Origin: an uncultured Propionibacteriaceae bacterium
Lineage (GTDB): Bacteria; Actinomycetota; Actinomycetes; Propionibacteriales; Propionibacteriaceae
Direction: 5' to 3'
NCBI GenBank assembly: GCA_937965785.1
Contig: CALCKT010000057.1
Location: forward strand, 60,120 to 124,119
DNA length: 64,000 bases
Positions 1-9,633 of this stretch are shown here, piece after piece (positions within the stretch are counted from its first letter, which is position 1; each line of letters begins with the position of its first letter). Below the pieces are notes generated by a model that saw only the letters and a list, made by a program, of their open reading frames with translations, ran no database searches and was not told where the DNA came from. Both the position numbers and the translations under genes were made by a program.

Positions 1-1091
1 CCGCGGGAAACCGATTTCGAGATGATCGACGAGGAGGTGTGGGGGGCGCAGTGCACCATCTTGGAGCCCGCGTCCTGGTGCTGCCCCTCGCCCGCGAAGG
101 CGATCGACAGGGTCTCGCCGCGGGCGTGTTCCCCCATCAGGTAGACGGCCGGGTATTTCATGGTCGCCTTGGAACCGATGTTGCCGTCGACCCACTCCAT
201 GGTGGCGCCCTCCTCGCAGACGGCGCGCTTGGTGACGAGGTTGTAGACGTTGCTCGACCAGTTCTGGATGGTCGTGTAGCGGCAGCGGGCGCCCTTCTTG
301 ATGAAGATTTCCACCACCGCCGCGTGCAACGAGTCGGAGGAGTAGATGGGAGCTGTGCAGCCCTCGACGTAGTGCACGTAGGCGTCCTCGTCGACGATGA
401 TCAGGGTCCGCTCGAACTGGCCCATGTTCTCGGTGTTGATCCGGAAATAGGCCTGCAACGGGATGGAGACGTGGACTCCCTTGGGAACGTACACGAAGGA
501 ACCACCGGACCAGACGGCGGTGTTCAGCGCCGCGAACTTGTTGTCACCTGCCGGGATGATGCTGGCGAAGTGTTCCTTGAAGATCTCGGGATGTTCCCTG
601 AGGGCGGTGTCCGTGTCGAGGAAGATCACACCCTGCCGTTCCAGTTCCTGATTGATGTGGTGGTAGACCACCTCGGATTCGTACTGGGCTGCGACACCGG
701 CCACGAGGCGGGCCTTCTCCGCCTCGGGGATGCCGAGCCTGTCGTAGGTGTTCTTGATGTCCTCGGGCAGGTCATCCCAGGTCTGTGCCTGGCGTTCCGT
801 GGAACGGACGAAGTACTTGATGTTGTCGAAATCGATCTCGTCGAGTTCCGCTCCCCAGGCCGGCATCGGTTTCTTGCCGAACAACTTGAGGGCCTTCAGG
901 CGCAGGTCCCGCATCCACTCGGGTTCGCCCTTCAGCTCGGAGATGTTCCGGACCACGGCCTCGCTGAGGCCTCGCTGGGCAGCAGCACCGGCGGCATCGG
1001 AATCGTGCCAGCCGTACTGGTAGCCGTTTAGGGCTTCCAGGTGCTCGTCCTGCGTGGCCCCCACTCCGGGGGCCTGTGGCGTGGTCGTCAT
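1..1091 (-). CDS. sufB: Fe-S cluster assembly scaffold protein SufB (3' end beyond window)
   Basis: Reads from an ATG at 1091 on the minus strand to the window edge without a stop, about 363 codons of a family usually near 470-490. The N-terminus begins MTTTPQAPG and runs into typical SufB sequence, including [39 protein letters not shown] and [12 protein letters not shown]. SufB is the core of the SufBCD scaffold that builds Fe-S clusters in the cytoplasm. The start lies 4 bp after the sufR stop, with a GGAAG ribosome site inside the end of sufR, so the two genes are almost certainly one operon. The remaining suf genes (sufD, sufC, sufS and others) would lie left of the window. Identity is secure; only the length is unknown. 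Confidence 0.95.
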   Translation of the reverse strand, partial: MTTTPQAPGVGATQDEHLEALNGYQYGWHDSDAAGAAAQRGLSEAVVRNISELKGEPEWMRDLRLKALKLFGKKPMPAWGAELDEIDFDNIKYFVRSTERQAQTWDDLPEDIKNTYDRLGIPEAEKARLVAGVAAQYESEVVYHHINQELERQGVIFLDTDTALREHPEIFKEHFASIIPAGDNKFAALNTAVWSGGSFVYVPKGVHVSIPLQAYFRINTENMGQFERTLIIVDEDAYVHYVEGCTAPIYSSDSLHAAVVEIFIKKGARCRYTTIQNWSSNVYNLVTKRAVCEEGATMEWVDGNIGSKATMKYPAVYLMGEHARGETLSIAFAGEGQHQDAGSKMVHCAPHTSSSIISKSVSR

Positions 1092-1095
1092 AGGG

Positions 1096-1764
1096 TCACT
1101 TCCTGATCTTGCTCGGGATGACGGGGTTGGGAACGTGGGTGGTGCACACCCCGTCCCCGTGGGCGATGGTCGCGAGCCGCTGGACGTGGCTGCCCAGCAG
1201 CCGCGAGAACAGCTGGGTCTCAACCTCGCAAAGCTGGGGGAACTCTGCCGCGACATGCGCCACCGGGCAGTGGTGCTGGCACAGCTGGTCGCCCGAACGA
1301 ACCGGCTTGACCGAGGGCGCGTAGGTGGCTCCCAGGGCCTCGGTGAGCAACTCGATGGGGGTGCGTTCGGGATGGGCCTCGCGCAGCTCGTTGAAACGGT
1401 TCTCGATCTCGTCGACGCGTTCCGAGGCCAGGTCGACCATGGCCTGCGGCCCGGCGGCCTCGATCAGCCTCCGGATGGCGACTATGGCCAGCTCGTCGTA
1501 GGCCTGGTGGAACTCGGAACGTCCCGCGTCCGTGAGGAAGAACACCTTGGACGGGCGGCCCCGGCCACGCGCCCCGTAGACCCGTTGTTCACGCGAACCC
1601 AGGGTCCCCTCCCCCAAGAGGGTGGACAGGTGGCGACGGATGGCGGCGGGGGTCAGGTTCAACCGTTCAGCGAGTTCTCGCGCCGTCGATGGTCCGTGTT
1701 CCAAGATGGAGCGGACCACCCGTTCTCGGGTGGAGTTGTCGGCTTCCTGCATGTCCGCGCTCAT
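1096..1764 (-). CDS. sufR: SufR-type Fe-S-sensing transcriptional repressor
   Basis: A 222-aa protein with an N-terminal winged helix-turn-helix ([22 protein letters not shown]) and a C-terminal cysteine cluster, LCQHHCPV followed by PQLCEVE, of the kind that binds an Fe-S cluster in SufR. It sits directly ahead of sufB, the usual place of this autoregulated suf repressor in actinobacteria. The start chosen is the ATG at 1764, which has a strong GGGAGGAGG ribosome site about 5 nt upstream; a start nine codons earlier lacks one. The family represses the suf operon when its cluster is loaded. An alternative label would be a generic DeoR/ArsR-like HTH, but the cysteines and context favour SufR. 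Confidence 0.9.
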   Translation of the reverse strand: MSADMQEADNSTRERVVRSILEHGPSTARELAERLNLTPAAIRRHLSTLLGEGTLGSREQRVYGARGRGRPSKVFFLTDAGRSEFHQAYDELAIVAIRRLIEAAGPQAMVDLASERVDEIENRFNELREAHPERTPIELLTEALGATYAPSVKPVRSGDQLCQHHCPVAHVAAEFPQLCEVETQLFSRLLGSHVQRLATIAHGDGVCTTHVPNPVIPSKIRK

Positions 1765-1821
1765 GACACCCTCCTCCCAGCGATTTTGCACACGCCAGTC
1801 TTTCGGAATCTCCCAAGCGTA

Positions 1822-1840
1822 TCAAGCTAGGGCAGCCTAA
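1822..1840 (-). promoter_or_regulatory. Candidate IdeR/DtxR-type iron box upstream of sufR-sufB
   Basis: Read on the minus strand this 19-mer is TTAGGCTGCCCTAGCTTGA. It matches the actinobacterial iron-box consensus TTAGGTTAGSCTAACCTAA at 13 of 19 positions by my count, and lies about 60 bp upstream of the sufR start. Iron control of suf is biologically sensible, but the right half-site is weak and a SufR site could be nearby instead. Confidence 0.35.
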
Positions 1841-2001
1841 CCATCAAGGCCCACGGCTACCCTCGACGCGGTCGGAGGTGTCCCGCCCTTCTCCCCGATC
1901 AAATCAGTTCCCCGGGATTCCAAGTCCTTGGGCCAACAATACTCATCGCCCGTCGCGGCGCAACCCTGGAAGTCCGCGAGGGGATCCCGGCTCGGGCGAC
2001 C

Positions 2002-3327
2002 TCAACGGGAGTAGCGCAGCGGATTGGGGCGGCACCGGGTCTCCGTGGCGATCCTGAGCCCGGGGGCCAGCCGCCCCGCCTCCCGGAGGGCGAGCAGTTT
2101 CTCGACCACCTTGTCGCGCAACATCACGGGCGAGATGGTGTTCAGGTAGATCTTGGTGGCCCCCTCGAAACCGGCGAGGGTGGAGACCCGCCACTTGAGC
2201 ATCACCCGCCACGGCATCGGGAGCGCGACGTCGATCGGCCGGTGGTGCCATTCCTCATTGCAGGCGATGTCGACCCCGGTGGCGGCATGCATGGCGTGGA
2301 TCAGGTCCGACATCCCCCGCACCTCCTCGGCGGACTGCTCCCAGGGGTCGGAGAACTCGGAACAGGAGTAGATCTCCAGGGTCGGGTAGCGGTGCCCGAA
2401 ACCCGCGAAGGCGACCGCGTGGTCGTTCTCGGCGACGATCAGGTTGTGATAACCCGCGTAGTTCGGACCCACCTCGTTGAACAGGTTCGAGTCCTGCCGC
2501 AGCCGGGCGAGCGCCACCTCGTGCTGAACGCCCCGTTCGTCGATGGCGACGAGCTGCTTGTGGAGGTGGTCGAAGGACGCCCCCGCCGGTTTCAGCCAGT
2601 TCTGGAAGACGGTCACGTAGCGGGCGTACCGGTTGTTCTCGTAGCTGCGGCGTATCGAGTCGATCGTGAAGGCGATGAACTTCTCGTGTTCCCCCGGGGT
2701 CAGGGTCCCGGAGCCGGCGAGTTGCGTGTCATCGACCGCGCCGTCGACGAAGTGCCGCCTGGCGATTATCACGTCGTGCCCGCCGCCGAAGAACCCTGAG
2801 GCCACTTCCAGACGCTGCTCCCGGGTCATCGCGGCGATCTGGCCGGTGCCGTGCCCGGAGGCCCTCAGCTTCATCTCGGCCACCCGCAGCACGTGCTCCA
2901 GGCCCTCGGGAGAGGCCAGGTAGGCCCGTTGGCGCTGCGCGACGGCCTCGGGAAGCTCGAAATTGTAATTGGCGCGCCAGTAGTCGAAGCTCAGGATCTC
3001 GAACAGGTTCGGGATGCAGCGGAACTCGGCGGTGGTGGCGAACAGTTCCTCCGCCGGAAGCCCCATCAGTGTTTCCCATCCGTCACCGGAACGCACCACG
3101 CGGGCCTTCTCCGGCGGGGTCTCCAGGTAACGCCGTTCGCAGAAGGCGCAGTGCGCCCCGTGGGCCGTCTCGTCGATGGGGTTGGGTTCGGGGCGTTTGC
3201 GGCCGAGGGGTCGGTTACCCCGCCCCGGCACGGTCCACACCTCGGTTCCGGTGAGCGGTCCGACTTGTTTCACTGTTCCGTCGGCCATGGTGGACAGGTA
3301 CTCGGGCTGCCTGACATAGGGCTGCAT
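2002..3327 (-). CDS. GalT-like HIT-superfamily protein (DUF4921 type)
   Basis: About 441 aa from the ATG at 3327 (MQPYVRQPEY). Sequence typical of the actinobacterial DUF4921 / galactose-1-phosphate uridylyltransferase-like family: DGTVKQVGPLTGTEVWTVPGRG near the N-terminus, a paired-cysteine HCAFCERRY motif that could bind zinc, and a HIT-like segment FDHLHKQLVAIDE. True GalT moves UMP between UDP-glucose and galactose-1-phosphate; whether this relative does so is not known, and no other galactose gene is nearby. It is divergent from zwf, with start sites about 145 bp apart. The reading frame stays open upstream to 3573, but that extension overlaps the zwf start region and looks non-coding. 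Confidence 0.75.
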   Translation of the reverse strand: MQPYVRQPEYLSTMADGTVKQVGPLTGTEVWTVPGRGNRPLGRKRPEPNPIDETAHGAHCAFCERRYLETPPEKARVVRSGDGWETLMGLPAEELFATTAEFRCIPNLFEILSFDYWRANYNFELPEAVAQRQRAYLASPEGLEHVLRVAEMKLRASGHGTGQIAAMTREQRLEVASGFFGGGHDVIIARRHFVDGAVDDTQLAGSGTLTPGEHEKFIAFTIDSIRRSYENNRYARYVTVFQNWLKPAGASFDHLHKQLVAIDERGVQHEVALARLRQDSNLFNEVGPNYAGYHNLIVAENDHAVAFAGFGHRYPTLEIYSCSEFSDPWEQSAEEVRGMSDLIHAMHAATGVDIACNEEWHHRPIDVALPMPWRVMLKWRVSTLAGFEGATKIYLNTISPVMLRDKVVEKLLALREAGRLAPGLRIATETRCRPNPLRYSR

Positions 3328-3472
3328 GACGCCACCGTAGATCATCACCGGGTCCGGATGCTCCGCCACCGGAGTGTTCCCGCCCGCGGACGAGATCATG
3401 GCACGGGCCGACCGGCGACAAAACCCTGGCACCACCCGGCACACGGAACCCCCCGATGCAACGGCAACCGGT

Positions 3473-5011
3473 ATGGTCGGAACTGTGACCAACAGCAATC
3501 CACTCCGCGACCCCCGGGACCGGAGACTGCCAAGGATCGCGGGTCCCTGCGTCCTGGTGATCTTCGGCGTCACGGGTGATCTTTCCAGGAAAAAACTGAT
3601 GCCGGCCGTCTACGACCTGGCGAACCGCGGCCTGCTTCCCCCCGGTTTCGGCCTGGTGGGTTTCGCGCGCCGAGACTGGGCCGATCAGGATTTCGCGAAG
3701 GTGGTCCACGACGCGGTCAAGGAAAACGCCCGCACCCGTTTCCGCGAGGAGGTCTGGGAGCAGTTGCTGGAGGGGATCCGGTTCGTGCCGGGCACGTTCG
3801 ACTCCGACGAGGCCTTCCAGCGGCTCCGCGCCACCCTTGAGGAACTCGACCAGGCCCGCGGCACCAGCGGTAACCACGCCTTCTACCTTTCCATCCCACC
3901 GTCGAACTTCGAGCAGGTGGTCTCCCAGCTCAAACGAAACGCCATCACGGGCGAGGGCGACAACACCTGGAACCGGGTGGTGATCGAGAAACCCTTCGGC
4001 CACGACCTGCGCTCGGCCCGTGAACTGAACGGCGTCGTCAGTCAGCTCTTCTCCCCCCACGAGGTGTTCCGCATCGACCACTATCTGGGCAAGGAGACGG
4101 TGCAGAACATGTTGGCGATGCGTTTCGCCAACGAACTTTTCGAACCCTTCTGGAACCGCAACTACGTCTCCCACGTGGAGATCACCATGGCCGAGGACAT
4201 CGGCATCGGCGGCCGGGCCGGGTACTACGACGGGATCGGGGCGGCGCGCGACGTCATCCAGAACCACCTGCTGCAGCTGCTCGCCCTGGTCGCGATGGAG
4301 GAACCGACCAGTTTCGAGGCCGCGCAGCTGCGCACGGAGAAGACCAAGGTGCTGGCGGCCGCCCGGGTCCCCTCCGACTACGCCGCCCACACTGCCCGCG
4401 GCCAGTACGCCGCGGGCTGGCAGGGGGGCCAGTTGGTGCGCGGTTACCTGGAGGAGGAAGGCGTCTCCCCCGATTCCCGCACCGAGACCTACGCCGCCAT
4501 CCGCGTCGATGTCGACAACCGCCGCTGGGCCGGGGTCCCGTTCTACCTGCGGGCCGCCAAACGCATGCCTAGGCGGGTCACGGAGGTCGCCCTGGTGCTG
4601 AAGCAGGCACCTCACCTGCCCTTCCCCGCCACCGAGACCGCGGCCCTGGGACAGAACGCCCTGGTGATGCGCGTCCAGCCCGACGAGGGCGTCACCCTCC
4701 GGTTCGGCGCCAAGGTGCCGGGCACACAGATGGAAATCCGTGACGTCTCCATGGACTTCGTCTACGGCGGCTCCTTCACGGAAACCTCCCCGGAGGCCTA
4801 CGAACGCCTGATCCTGGATGTGCTGCTGGGCGATCCACCCCTGTTCCCGCAGCACGAGGAGGTGGAGCTCGGCTGGAAGATCCTGGACCCGGTGCTCGAC
4901 TACTGGGCTTCGCTGCCCACCCAGCCGGAACCCTACGCGGCGGGCACCTGGGGTCCCGCCAGCGCCGTCGAGATGCTGGCCCGTGACGGCAACACCTGGC
5001 GCAGGCCGTAG
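3473..5011 (+). CDS. zwf: Glucose-6-phosphate 1-dehydrogenase
   Basis: A 512-aa protein, normal for the family, that oxidises glucose-6-phosphate to 6-phosphogluconolactone with NADP in the cytosol. It shows the N-terminal nucleotide motif GVTGDLSRKKL, the substrate/catalytic motif RIDHYLGKETVQN and the conserved WAGVPFYLR. It is close to mycobacterial Zwf2 along its length (from memory). It starts the zwf-opcA-pgl operon, with an 11-bp gap to opcA. The ATG at 3473 is used here; a GTG at 3485 is an equally good start. The frame is open back to 3374, but that part overlaps the 5' region of the divergent GalT-like gene. Confidence 0.96.
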   Translation: MVGTVTNSNPLRDPRDRRLPRIAGPCVLVIFGVTGDLSRKKLMPAVYDLANRGLLPPGFGLVGFARRDWADQDFAKVVHDAVKENARTRFREEVWEQLLEGIRFVPGTFDSDEAFQRLRATLEELDQARGTSGNHAFYLSIPPSNFEQVVSQLKRNAITGEGDNTWNRVVIEKPFGHDLRSARELNGVVSQLFSPHEVFRIDHYLGKETVQNMLAMRFANELFEPFWNRNYVSHVEITMAEDIGIGGRAGYYDGIGAARDVIQNHLLQLLALVAMEEPTSFEAAQLRTEKTKVLAAARVPSDYAAHTARGQYAAGWQGGQLVRGYLEEEGVSPDSRTETYAAIRVDVDNRRWAGVPFYLRAAKRMPRRVTEVALVLKQAPHLPFPATETAALGQNALVMRVQPDEGVTLRFGAKVPGTQMEIRDVSMDFVYGGSFTETSPEAYERLILDVLLGDPPLFPQHEEVELGWKILDPVLDYWASLPTQPEPYAAGTWGPASAVEMLARDGNTWRRP

Positions 5012-5022
5012 AGGAGGAAGCC

Positions 5023-5925
5023 GTGATCATCGAACTCAACAACACCACGACGCAGGACATCACCTCCGCGCTGATCAGAGCCCACCGGGAGGTCGGGCCG
5101 ACCAGCGGCATGGTCCTGACGCTGCTGGCGATCACCGACGACGACCACCAGGACGAGGTGCTCTCCGCCGCCCGGGCCTCCGCCATGGCACACCCGTCGC
5201 GGGTCATCGTCATCTCCAAGGCCGGCGGGGAAACCCGCCTCCACGCGAAGATCCAGGTCGGCGAGGGACTCCCGGGGGACCTGATCGCCCTGAAGCTGCA
5301 CGGCGAGCTGGCCTCGCACGGCGACTCCGTGGTGCTGCCCCTGCTGCTGCCCGACTCCCCCACGATCGCCTGGTGGCCCCACAAGGCCCCCGACGCCCCC
5401 GCCCAGGACCCGATCGGCAGGTTGGCGACCCGCAGGATCACCGACTCGATGGGGGCGCCGGATCCGCAGCTGGCCCTGGCGATCCGCGCCCGCAACCTGG
5501 CCCCCGGCGACACGGACCTGTGCTGGACCCGGATCACGCGCTGGCGTGCCCTGCTGGCCGCCGCCCTGGACCAGTTCCCGCACCAGGTCACCTCCGCCCT
5601 GGTGCGTTCCACCCCCGACAACGCCTGCTCCACCCTGCTGGTGACCTGGCTGGAGCAGCAGCTGGGTGTCCCGGTGCTGCACGAGGACAGCGACCAACCG
5701 GGAATCTCGGAGGCGAGGCTGACCACCGACGGGGGTGACATCGTCATCAACAGGGGCCGCTCCGAGGCCATCGCCCGCTACGCCGTGCCGGGCCAGCCGG
5801 AACGAAAGGTGGCGTTGAAACGACGTCCTCTCACCGAATTGCTCACGGAGGAGTTGCAGCGTATGGATCCCGATGCCGTCTTCGAGTCGGTCGTGAGCCA
5901 CATCGCCACGCGGGTGGGTGAGTGA
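5023..5925 (+). CDS. opcA: Glucose-6-phosphate dehydrogenase assembly protein OpcA
   Basis: 300 aa, starting at a GTG preceded by GAGGAAG. OpcA is a partner of Zwf in cyanobacteria and actinobacteria that promotes assembly or activity of the dehydrogenase. Family features include the N-terminal LNNTTTQDITSALIRAH, the central LPDSPTIAWWPHKAP and ISEARLTTDGG near the C-terminus. It has no catalytic motif. It lies between zwf and pgl and overlaps pgl by 4 nt (GTGA), so the three are translated from one mRNA. Confidence 0.94.
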   Translation: MIIELNNTTTQDITSALIRAHREVGPTSGMVLTLLAITDDDHQDEVLSAARASAMAHPSRVIVISKAGGETRLHAKIQVGEGLPGDLIALKLHGELASHGDSVVLPLLLPDSPTIAWWPHKAPDAPAQDPIGRLATRRITDSMGAPDPQLALAIRARNLAPGDTDLCWTRITRWRALLAAALDQFPHQVTSALVRSTPDNACSTLLVTWLEQQLGVPVLHEDSDQPGISEARLTTDGGDIVINRGRSEAIARYAVPGQPERKVALKRRPLTELLTEELQRMDPDAVFESVVSHIATRVGE

Positions 5926-6656
5926 TGTTCACCCGGGTGGTGCGCCTGGAAACGGCGCAGCAGGTGGCGGATGTGGTCGCCCGCCGGTTCATGAAGAAGA
6001 CCACGGAGCTGCTGGACAGCCGCGAGGAGGTGCACGTGTGCCTGACCGGCGGTGGCACCGCGGACCTGGTCTACGAACGTTTCGCGGACCTGTCCGCCGA
6101 GGCGAAACTCGACCTGGGGCGCCTGCACCTGTGGTGGGGGGATGAGCGTTTCGTGGCCGCCACGGATCCCGACAGGAACTCCCTCCAGGCCATCAGCCGG
6201 CTGGGACGCACCCTGCCCATCCAGTCGGCCCGGATCCACATGATGGCGGCGCGTGACGGCCGCGCGGACCCGCACGACAGCGCATCCGAATACGCCGCCG
6301 AGCTGGGGGAAACCCGCTTCGACCTGACCTTCCTGGGCATGGGACCGGACGGTCACGTCGCCTCGATCTTCCCGGGGCATCCGAGTTTCGAATCCACCTC
6401 CCGCAGTGTGATCGGGGTGACGGATTCCCCGAAACCACCCTCGGAACGCATCTCGCTGACGATCCCGACCCTCAACCGATCCGGCGAGATCTGGTTCATC
6501 GTCACGGGCACCGGCAAGGCCGACGTGCTGCCCCGGGCCCTCGGCGGCGACGAAACCCTGCCGGCCTCCCACGCCCACGGACAGCAGGCCACGTACTGGT
6601 TCATCGACGACGCAGCCGCCTCGAAGCTGCCTCCCCGCTACGTCTGCCCGCTCTGA
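5922..6656 (+). CDS. pgl: 6-phosphogluconolactonase
   Basis: 244 aa of the NagB-like DevB/Pgl family, hydrolysing 6-phosphogluconolactone made by Zwf. Diagnostic motifs: VCLTGGGTADLVYERF, LWWGDERFV (the catalytic-site GDER) and LTFLGMGPDGHVASIFPG. Start is the GTG at 5922, overlapping the opcA stop, or the ATG immediately after it. The 3' end overlaps the convergent GNAT gene by 19 bp. Together zwf, opcA and pgl make the first two oxidative steps of the pentose phosphate pathway; gnd and tal are not in the window. Confidence 0.95.
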   Translation: MMFTRVVRLETAQQVADVVARRFMKKTTELLDSREEVHVCLTGGGTADLVYERFADLSAEAKLDLGRLHLWWGDERFVAATDPDRNSLQAISRLGRTLPIQSARIHMMAARDGRADPHDSASEYAAELGETRFDLTFLGMGPDGHVASIFPGHPSFESTSRSVIGVTDSPKPPSERISLTIPTLNRSGEIWFIVTGTGKADVLPRALGGDETLPASHAHGQQATYWFIDDAAASKLPPRYVCPL

Positions 6657-7741
6657 GCGGCAGATTTCACGGGTTCCCTGACGGCCTGGAACATTCCGAG
6701 CGCGGCGGCCCGGCGGAACCCGAGGGCCTCGTTCACGGCCAGCATGTGATGGTTCTCGGCCGCATTGAAGGTGTGGACCGCGGGGGCCTGGGGCAGGGCG
6801 GCGTGCACCGCCTCCAGGTTGGCCGCCTTGACCAGCGTTCCCAACCGGTGGCCGCGATATTCGGGAAGGACAATGGTGTCCCTCTGATGGATCATGGCTT
6901 CGGGCCACTCACGCGATGCGGACAGCTCATTCAACGCCACGACCTTTCCTGTTGGTTCGTGCACCACGATCCCGAGGAAAAGCCGGTTCGTCGAGCTGAC
7001 TCGCGCGTAGTCAGCACGCACGCGGTCCGCATCCCAGGATGTCTCGGGAATGATCAGCCCGCCGGATGGCGCATCGGTGCTCATGCGTTGTTTCAGCACC
7101 GCGACACCGGCCGCCCACCCCGGGGGTACCTCCCCCTCCAGGCAGTGCACCCCGTAGTCCGGCCCGGCCGCGGCCCCGGCCGTGGCGAGAACCTCACTCA
7201 GCGCGACGGCCGGGGCGGCGAAGTCGTAACGGGAATACCACATCACCTGCCCCAGGACGAAGCCGTGGCGCAGGGCGAACCGCGCCCGTGGGCTGGCGGC
7301 CAGCAGCGCCCCATCCCCGACGGGACTGGGCAACACGGCATCGCCCGGGCCCGGCACCGGGGTCGGAATCTCGAGGTTGACGTAGCGGGTTTCGGGTTCC
7401 AGGGCTGACTGCACCACCTCCGCGAGCGCCTGCCCGATTCCCCGCCGCCTGTACCCGGGCGTGACGTAGACGTGCGCCATCGCACCTTCGGGCTCGTCCA
7501 CGAAATCCACCACCAGCCTGGCGAAACCGACAGGCCGGTCCTTGACCCAGACCAGCCAGCGCCGCACCCGGCTCTCGGTAAGGGCGGCATGCGCAGCTCT
7601 CAGGTCGGCCTCCGGACCGTTCCGGGGCCCTTGGGGACCGAGCGCCTCGACGCTGTCATCGGTGTTCATGCGACAGTAGGCAGCCCATTCCTCGTTCACG
7701 TTCCCGGGAAGCGCGAATTCGCGGATCGCGACATCAGTCAT
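6638..7741 (-). CDS. Tandem GNAT-domain acetyltransferase
   Basis: 367 aa with two GNAT folds. The N-terminal copy holds HVYVTPGYRRRGIGQALAE (acetyl-CoA binding motif A, R/Q-x-x-G-x-G/A). The C-terminal copy has VLPEYRGHRLGTLVKAANLEAV and the family ending HTFNAAENHHMLAVNEALGFRR. Two-domain GNAT proteins of this size occur widely in actinobacteria, and mycothiol synthase MshD has a similar layout, but I see no feature that fixes the substrate. It stands alone, tail to tail with pgl. Confidence 0.8.
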   Translation of the reverse strand: MTDVAIREFALPGNVNEEWAAYCRMNTDDSVEALGPQGPRNGPEADLRAAHAALTESRVRRWLVWVKDRPVGFARLVVDFVDEPEGAMAHVYVTPGYRRRGIGQALAEVVQSALEPETRYVNLEIPTPVPGPGDAVLPSPVGDGALLAASPRARFALRHGFVLGQVMWYSRYDFAAPAVALSEVLATAGAAAGPDYGVHCLEGEVPPGWAAGVAVLKQRMSTDAPSGGLIIPETSWDADRVRADYARVSSTNRLFLGIVVHEPTGKVVALNELSASREWPEAMIHQRDTIVLPEYRGHRLGTLVKAANLEAVHAALPQAPAVHTFNAAENHHMLAVNEALGFRRAAALGMFQAVREPVKSAAQSGQT

Positions 7742-7894
7742 TGCCTCACCTTAACGTCCGGTTTGAACAGCGTTTCCGGTAACTTTGATTCATGAAGAGG
7801 ATTGCACGACCGGCACGAGTGGCCACGGGTTGCAAGGCGCATCCAAGGCCTGACGGGCCGCGATCCACCTTCGGAAGACGAACCGGGAGTCACC

Positions 7895-8359
7895 ATGACT
7901 GATTTCCTGACCTGGCTCGGCCAGCACCCTTGGGCCGCCTGGGGCGTGCTGGCGCTGCTGCTGGCAGCGGCCGAGTTGCTCACCATGGACCTGACATTGC
8001 TGATGCTCGCGGCCGGCGCCCTCGCCGGCGGGGTGGTTGCGCTGCTGTTCCCCCACCTGCTGTGGCTCCAGGTGATCGTCGCCCTGGCCACCGCGGTGGC
8101 GACTCTCTTCCTGCTTCGTCCCACACTCCTGGAGAAGGCTCGCCAAGCTCCGGGATACCGCTCCTCCCTCGATGACCTGATCGGCTCGTTCGGAGATGTG
8201 ACCACCCGGATCACCGCGAACTCGGGCGAGGCCAAGGTGGATGGCCAGATCTGGCAGGCCCGCAGCTACGACGACGCCATCACGATCGAGGCCGGGGAGA
8301 GAATCGAGGTCTACAAACTCGACGGAATCACCTTGATCGTCTATCCCATCGCCCGCTGA
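7895..8359 (+). CDS. NfeD-like membrane protein
   Basis: 154 aa from the ATG at 7895, which has a GGGAGT ribosome site; an upstream in-frame extension has no membrane character. Two to three hydrophobic segments (about residues 12-30, 32-52 and 54-72) are followed by a small soluble OB-fold domain (GSFGDVTTRITANSGEAKVDGQIWQARS) that ends in VYKLDGITLIVYPI. This is the short NfeD type that pairs with an SPFH (stomatin-like) protein, and the next gene is exactly that, 22 bp downstream. The pair is thought to organise membrane microdomains or protein quality control; the detailed role here is unknown. Confidence 0.88.
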   Translation: MTDFLTWLGQHPWAAWGVLALLLAAAELLTMDLTLLMLAAGALAGGVVALLFPHLLWLQVIVALATAVATLFLLRPTLLEKARQAPGYRSSLDDLIGSFGDVTTRITANSGEAKVDGQIWQARSYDDAITIEAGERIEVYKLDGITLIVYPIAR

Positions 8360-8381
8360 CCAGAAACCGCAAGGAGCGACA

Positions 8382-9551
8382 TTGCCCGCACCCACCATCG
8401 TTCTCATTGTTCTTGCCGTCGTCGTGGTCATGCTGCTGGCCGCGACCCTGAAGATCATCCGCCAACAGCAGGTGGCCATAGTCGAACGGCTCGGCAAGTT
8501 CCGCAAAGTACTGGATCCTGGACCACATCTGGTGGTTCCGTTCCTCGACCAGATCCGATACGCCCTCGACATGCGCGAGGAGGTGGTGCCGTTCCCACCC
8601 CAGGGCGTCATCACCGAGGACAACCTCATCGTCTCGATCGACTCGGTGATCTACTTCCAGATCGTCGATCCGGTCCGCGCCGCCTACGAGGCGCAGAACT
8701 ACCGTGCCGCCATCGAACAGCTGACCATGACCACCCTGCGCAACATCATCGGTGGCATGGACCTGGAGGCCACCCTCACCTCCCGTGAAGAGATCAACAA
8801 GCGCCTGCGTGCGGTACTGGACGAGGCGACCGGCAAGTGGGGAATCAAGGTCAACCGGGTCGAGCTGCGCACCATCGAGCCGCCGCCGACCATCCGCGAC
8901 GCCATGGAGAAGGGCGCCCGGGCGGAACGCGACAAACGGGCCTCGATCCTCTTGGCCGAGGGCCAGCGCCAGTCCCAGATCCTCTCCGCTGGCGGCGACC
9001 GGGAGGCCGCGATCCTCCGTGCCCAGGGCGATCGTGAGGCGGCCGTCCTCCGCGCCCAGGCCGACCGGCAGGCCCAGATGTTGCGCGCCGAGGGCGAGGC
9101 CCAGGCCATCACCACGGTTTTCAGCGCCATCCACGCCGCGGAACCGGACCAGGCCCTGCTCGCCTACCAGTACATGCAGATGCTGCCCCGCCTGGCCCAT
9201 GGTGATTCGAACAAGATGTGGATCATCCCCAGCGAACTCAGCGACGCCCTGAAGGGCCTGGGACAGGTGGCGGGCTCCACCGACGTGCGGGATTACGTCT
9301 CGCGGGCCTCCCAGCACTTCTCCGCCCCGGAGCGGGTCGACGTGCACGCCGAGATCGCGGAACAGGCCCGCAAGGACCACGAACAGAGCAACGCCACGGT
9401 GAAGCAGGCCATAGCCGACGCCCAGGCCATGGAGGGCGCAGGGGGTACCCGGCGGCCGGGGCAGCCCTCCCCGCAACCGCCACAACACCAGGATCCCGAC
9501 TCCCCGGGAACCTGGGAGCAGCACCCCGGCGGCCCGTACGGCGCTCAGTGA
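8382..9551 (+). CDS. SPFH/stomatin-band-7 family membrane protein
   Basis: 389 aa, TTG start preceded by AAGGAG. One N-terminal membrane helix (about residues 4-23) leads into a PHB/SPFH domain (QQQVAIVERLGKFRKVLDPGPH, then IDSVIYFQIVDPVRAAYEAQNY). A long charged helix follows, with an evident internal repeat of the type (D)REAAxLRAQ around residues 207-235, predicted to form the oligomer-building coiled coil. The C-terminal 40 residues are Pro/Gln/Gly-rich. It forms a two-gene operon with the NfeD-like protein and is of the QmcA/stomatin type that assembles large membrane rings. A terminator hairpin follows at 9571. Confidence 0.9.
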   Translation: MPAPTIVLIVLAVVVVMLLAATLKIIRQQQVAIVERLGKFRKVLDPGPHLVVPFLDQIRYALDMREEVVPFPPQGVITEDNLIVSIDSVIYFQIVDPVRAAYEAQNYRAAIEQLTMTTLRNIIGGMDLEATLTSREEINKRLRAVLDEATGKWGIKVNRVELRTIEPPPTIRDAMEKGARAERDKRASILLAEGQRQSQILSAGGDREAAILRAQGDREAAVLRAQADRQAQMLRAEGEAQAITTVFSAIHAAEPDQALLAYQYMQMLPRLAHGDSNKMWIIPSELSDALKGLGQVAGSTDVRDYVSRASQHFSAPERVDVHAEIAEQARKDHEQSNATVKQAIADAQAMEGAGGTRRPGQPSPQPPQHQDPDSPGTWEQHPGGPYGAQ

Positions 9552-9570
9552 CACAGCCCCGGAAACAGAA

Positions 9571-9612
9571 GAACGAATCCCCGTCCGGCTCCGGCCGGGC
9601 GGGGATTCGTTC
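9571..9612. terminator. Bidirectional terminator hairpin between the SPFH gene and rbpA
   Basis: A perfect 13-bp inverted repeat (arms 9571-9583 GAACGAATCCCCG and 9600-9612) with a 16-nt loop. It lies between two convergent genes, so it can serve both. Confidence 0.75.
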
Positions 9613-9633
9613 ACAACTGGGTTGTTCGTCTCA

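Noticed and set aside
39..1031. Long plus-strand open frame of 330 codons
   Set aside because: It is antisense to sufB, which has clear family motifs. High-GC codon bias opens the opposite strand.
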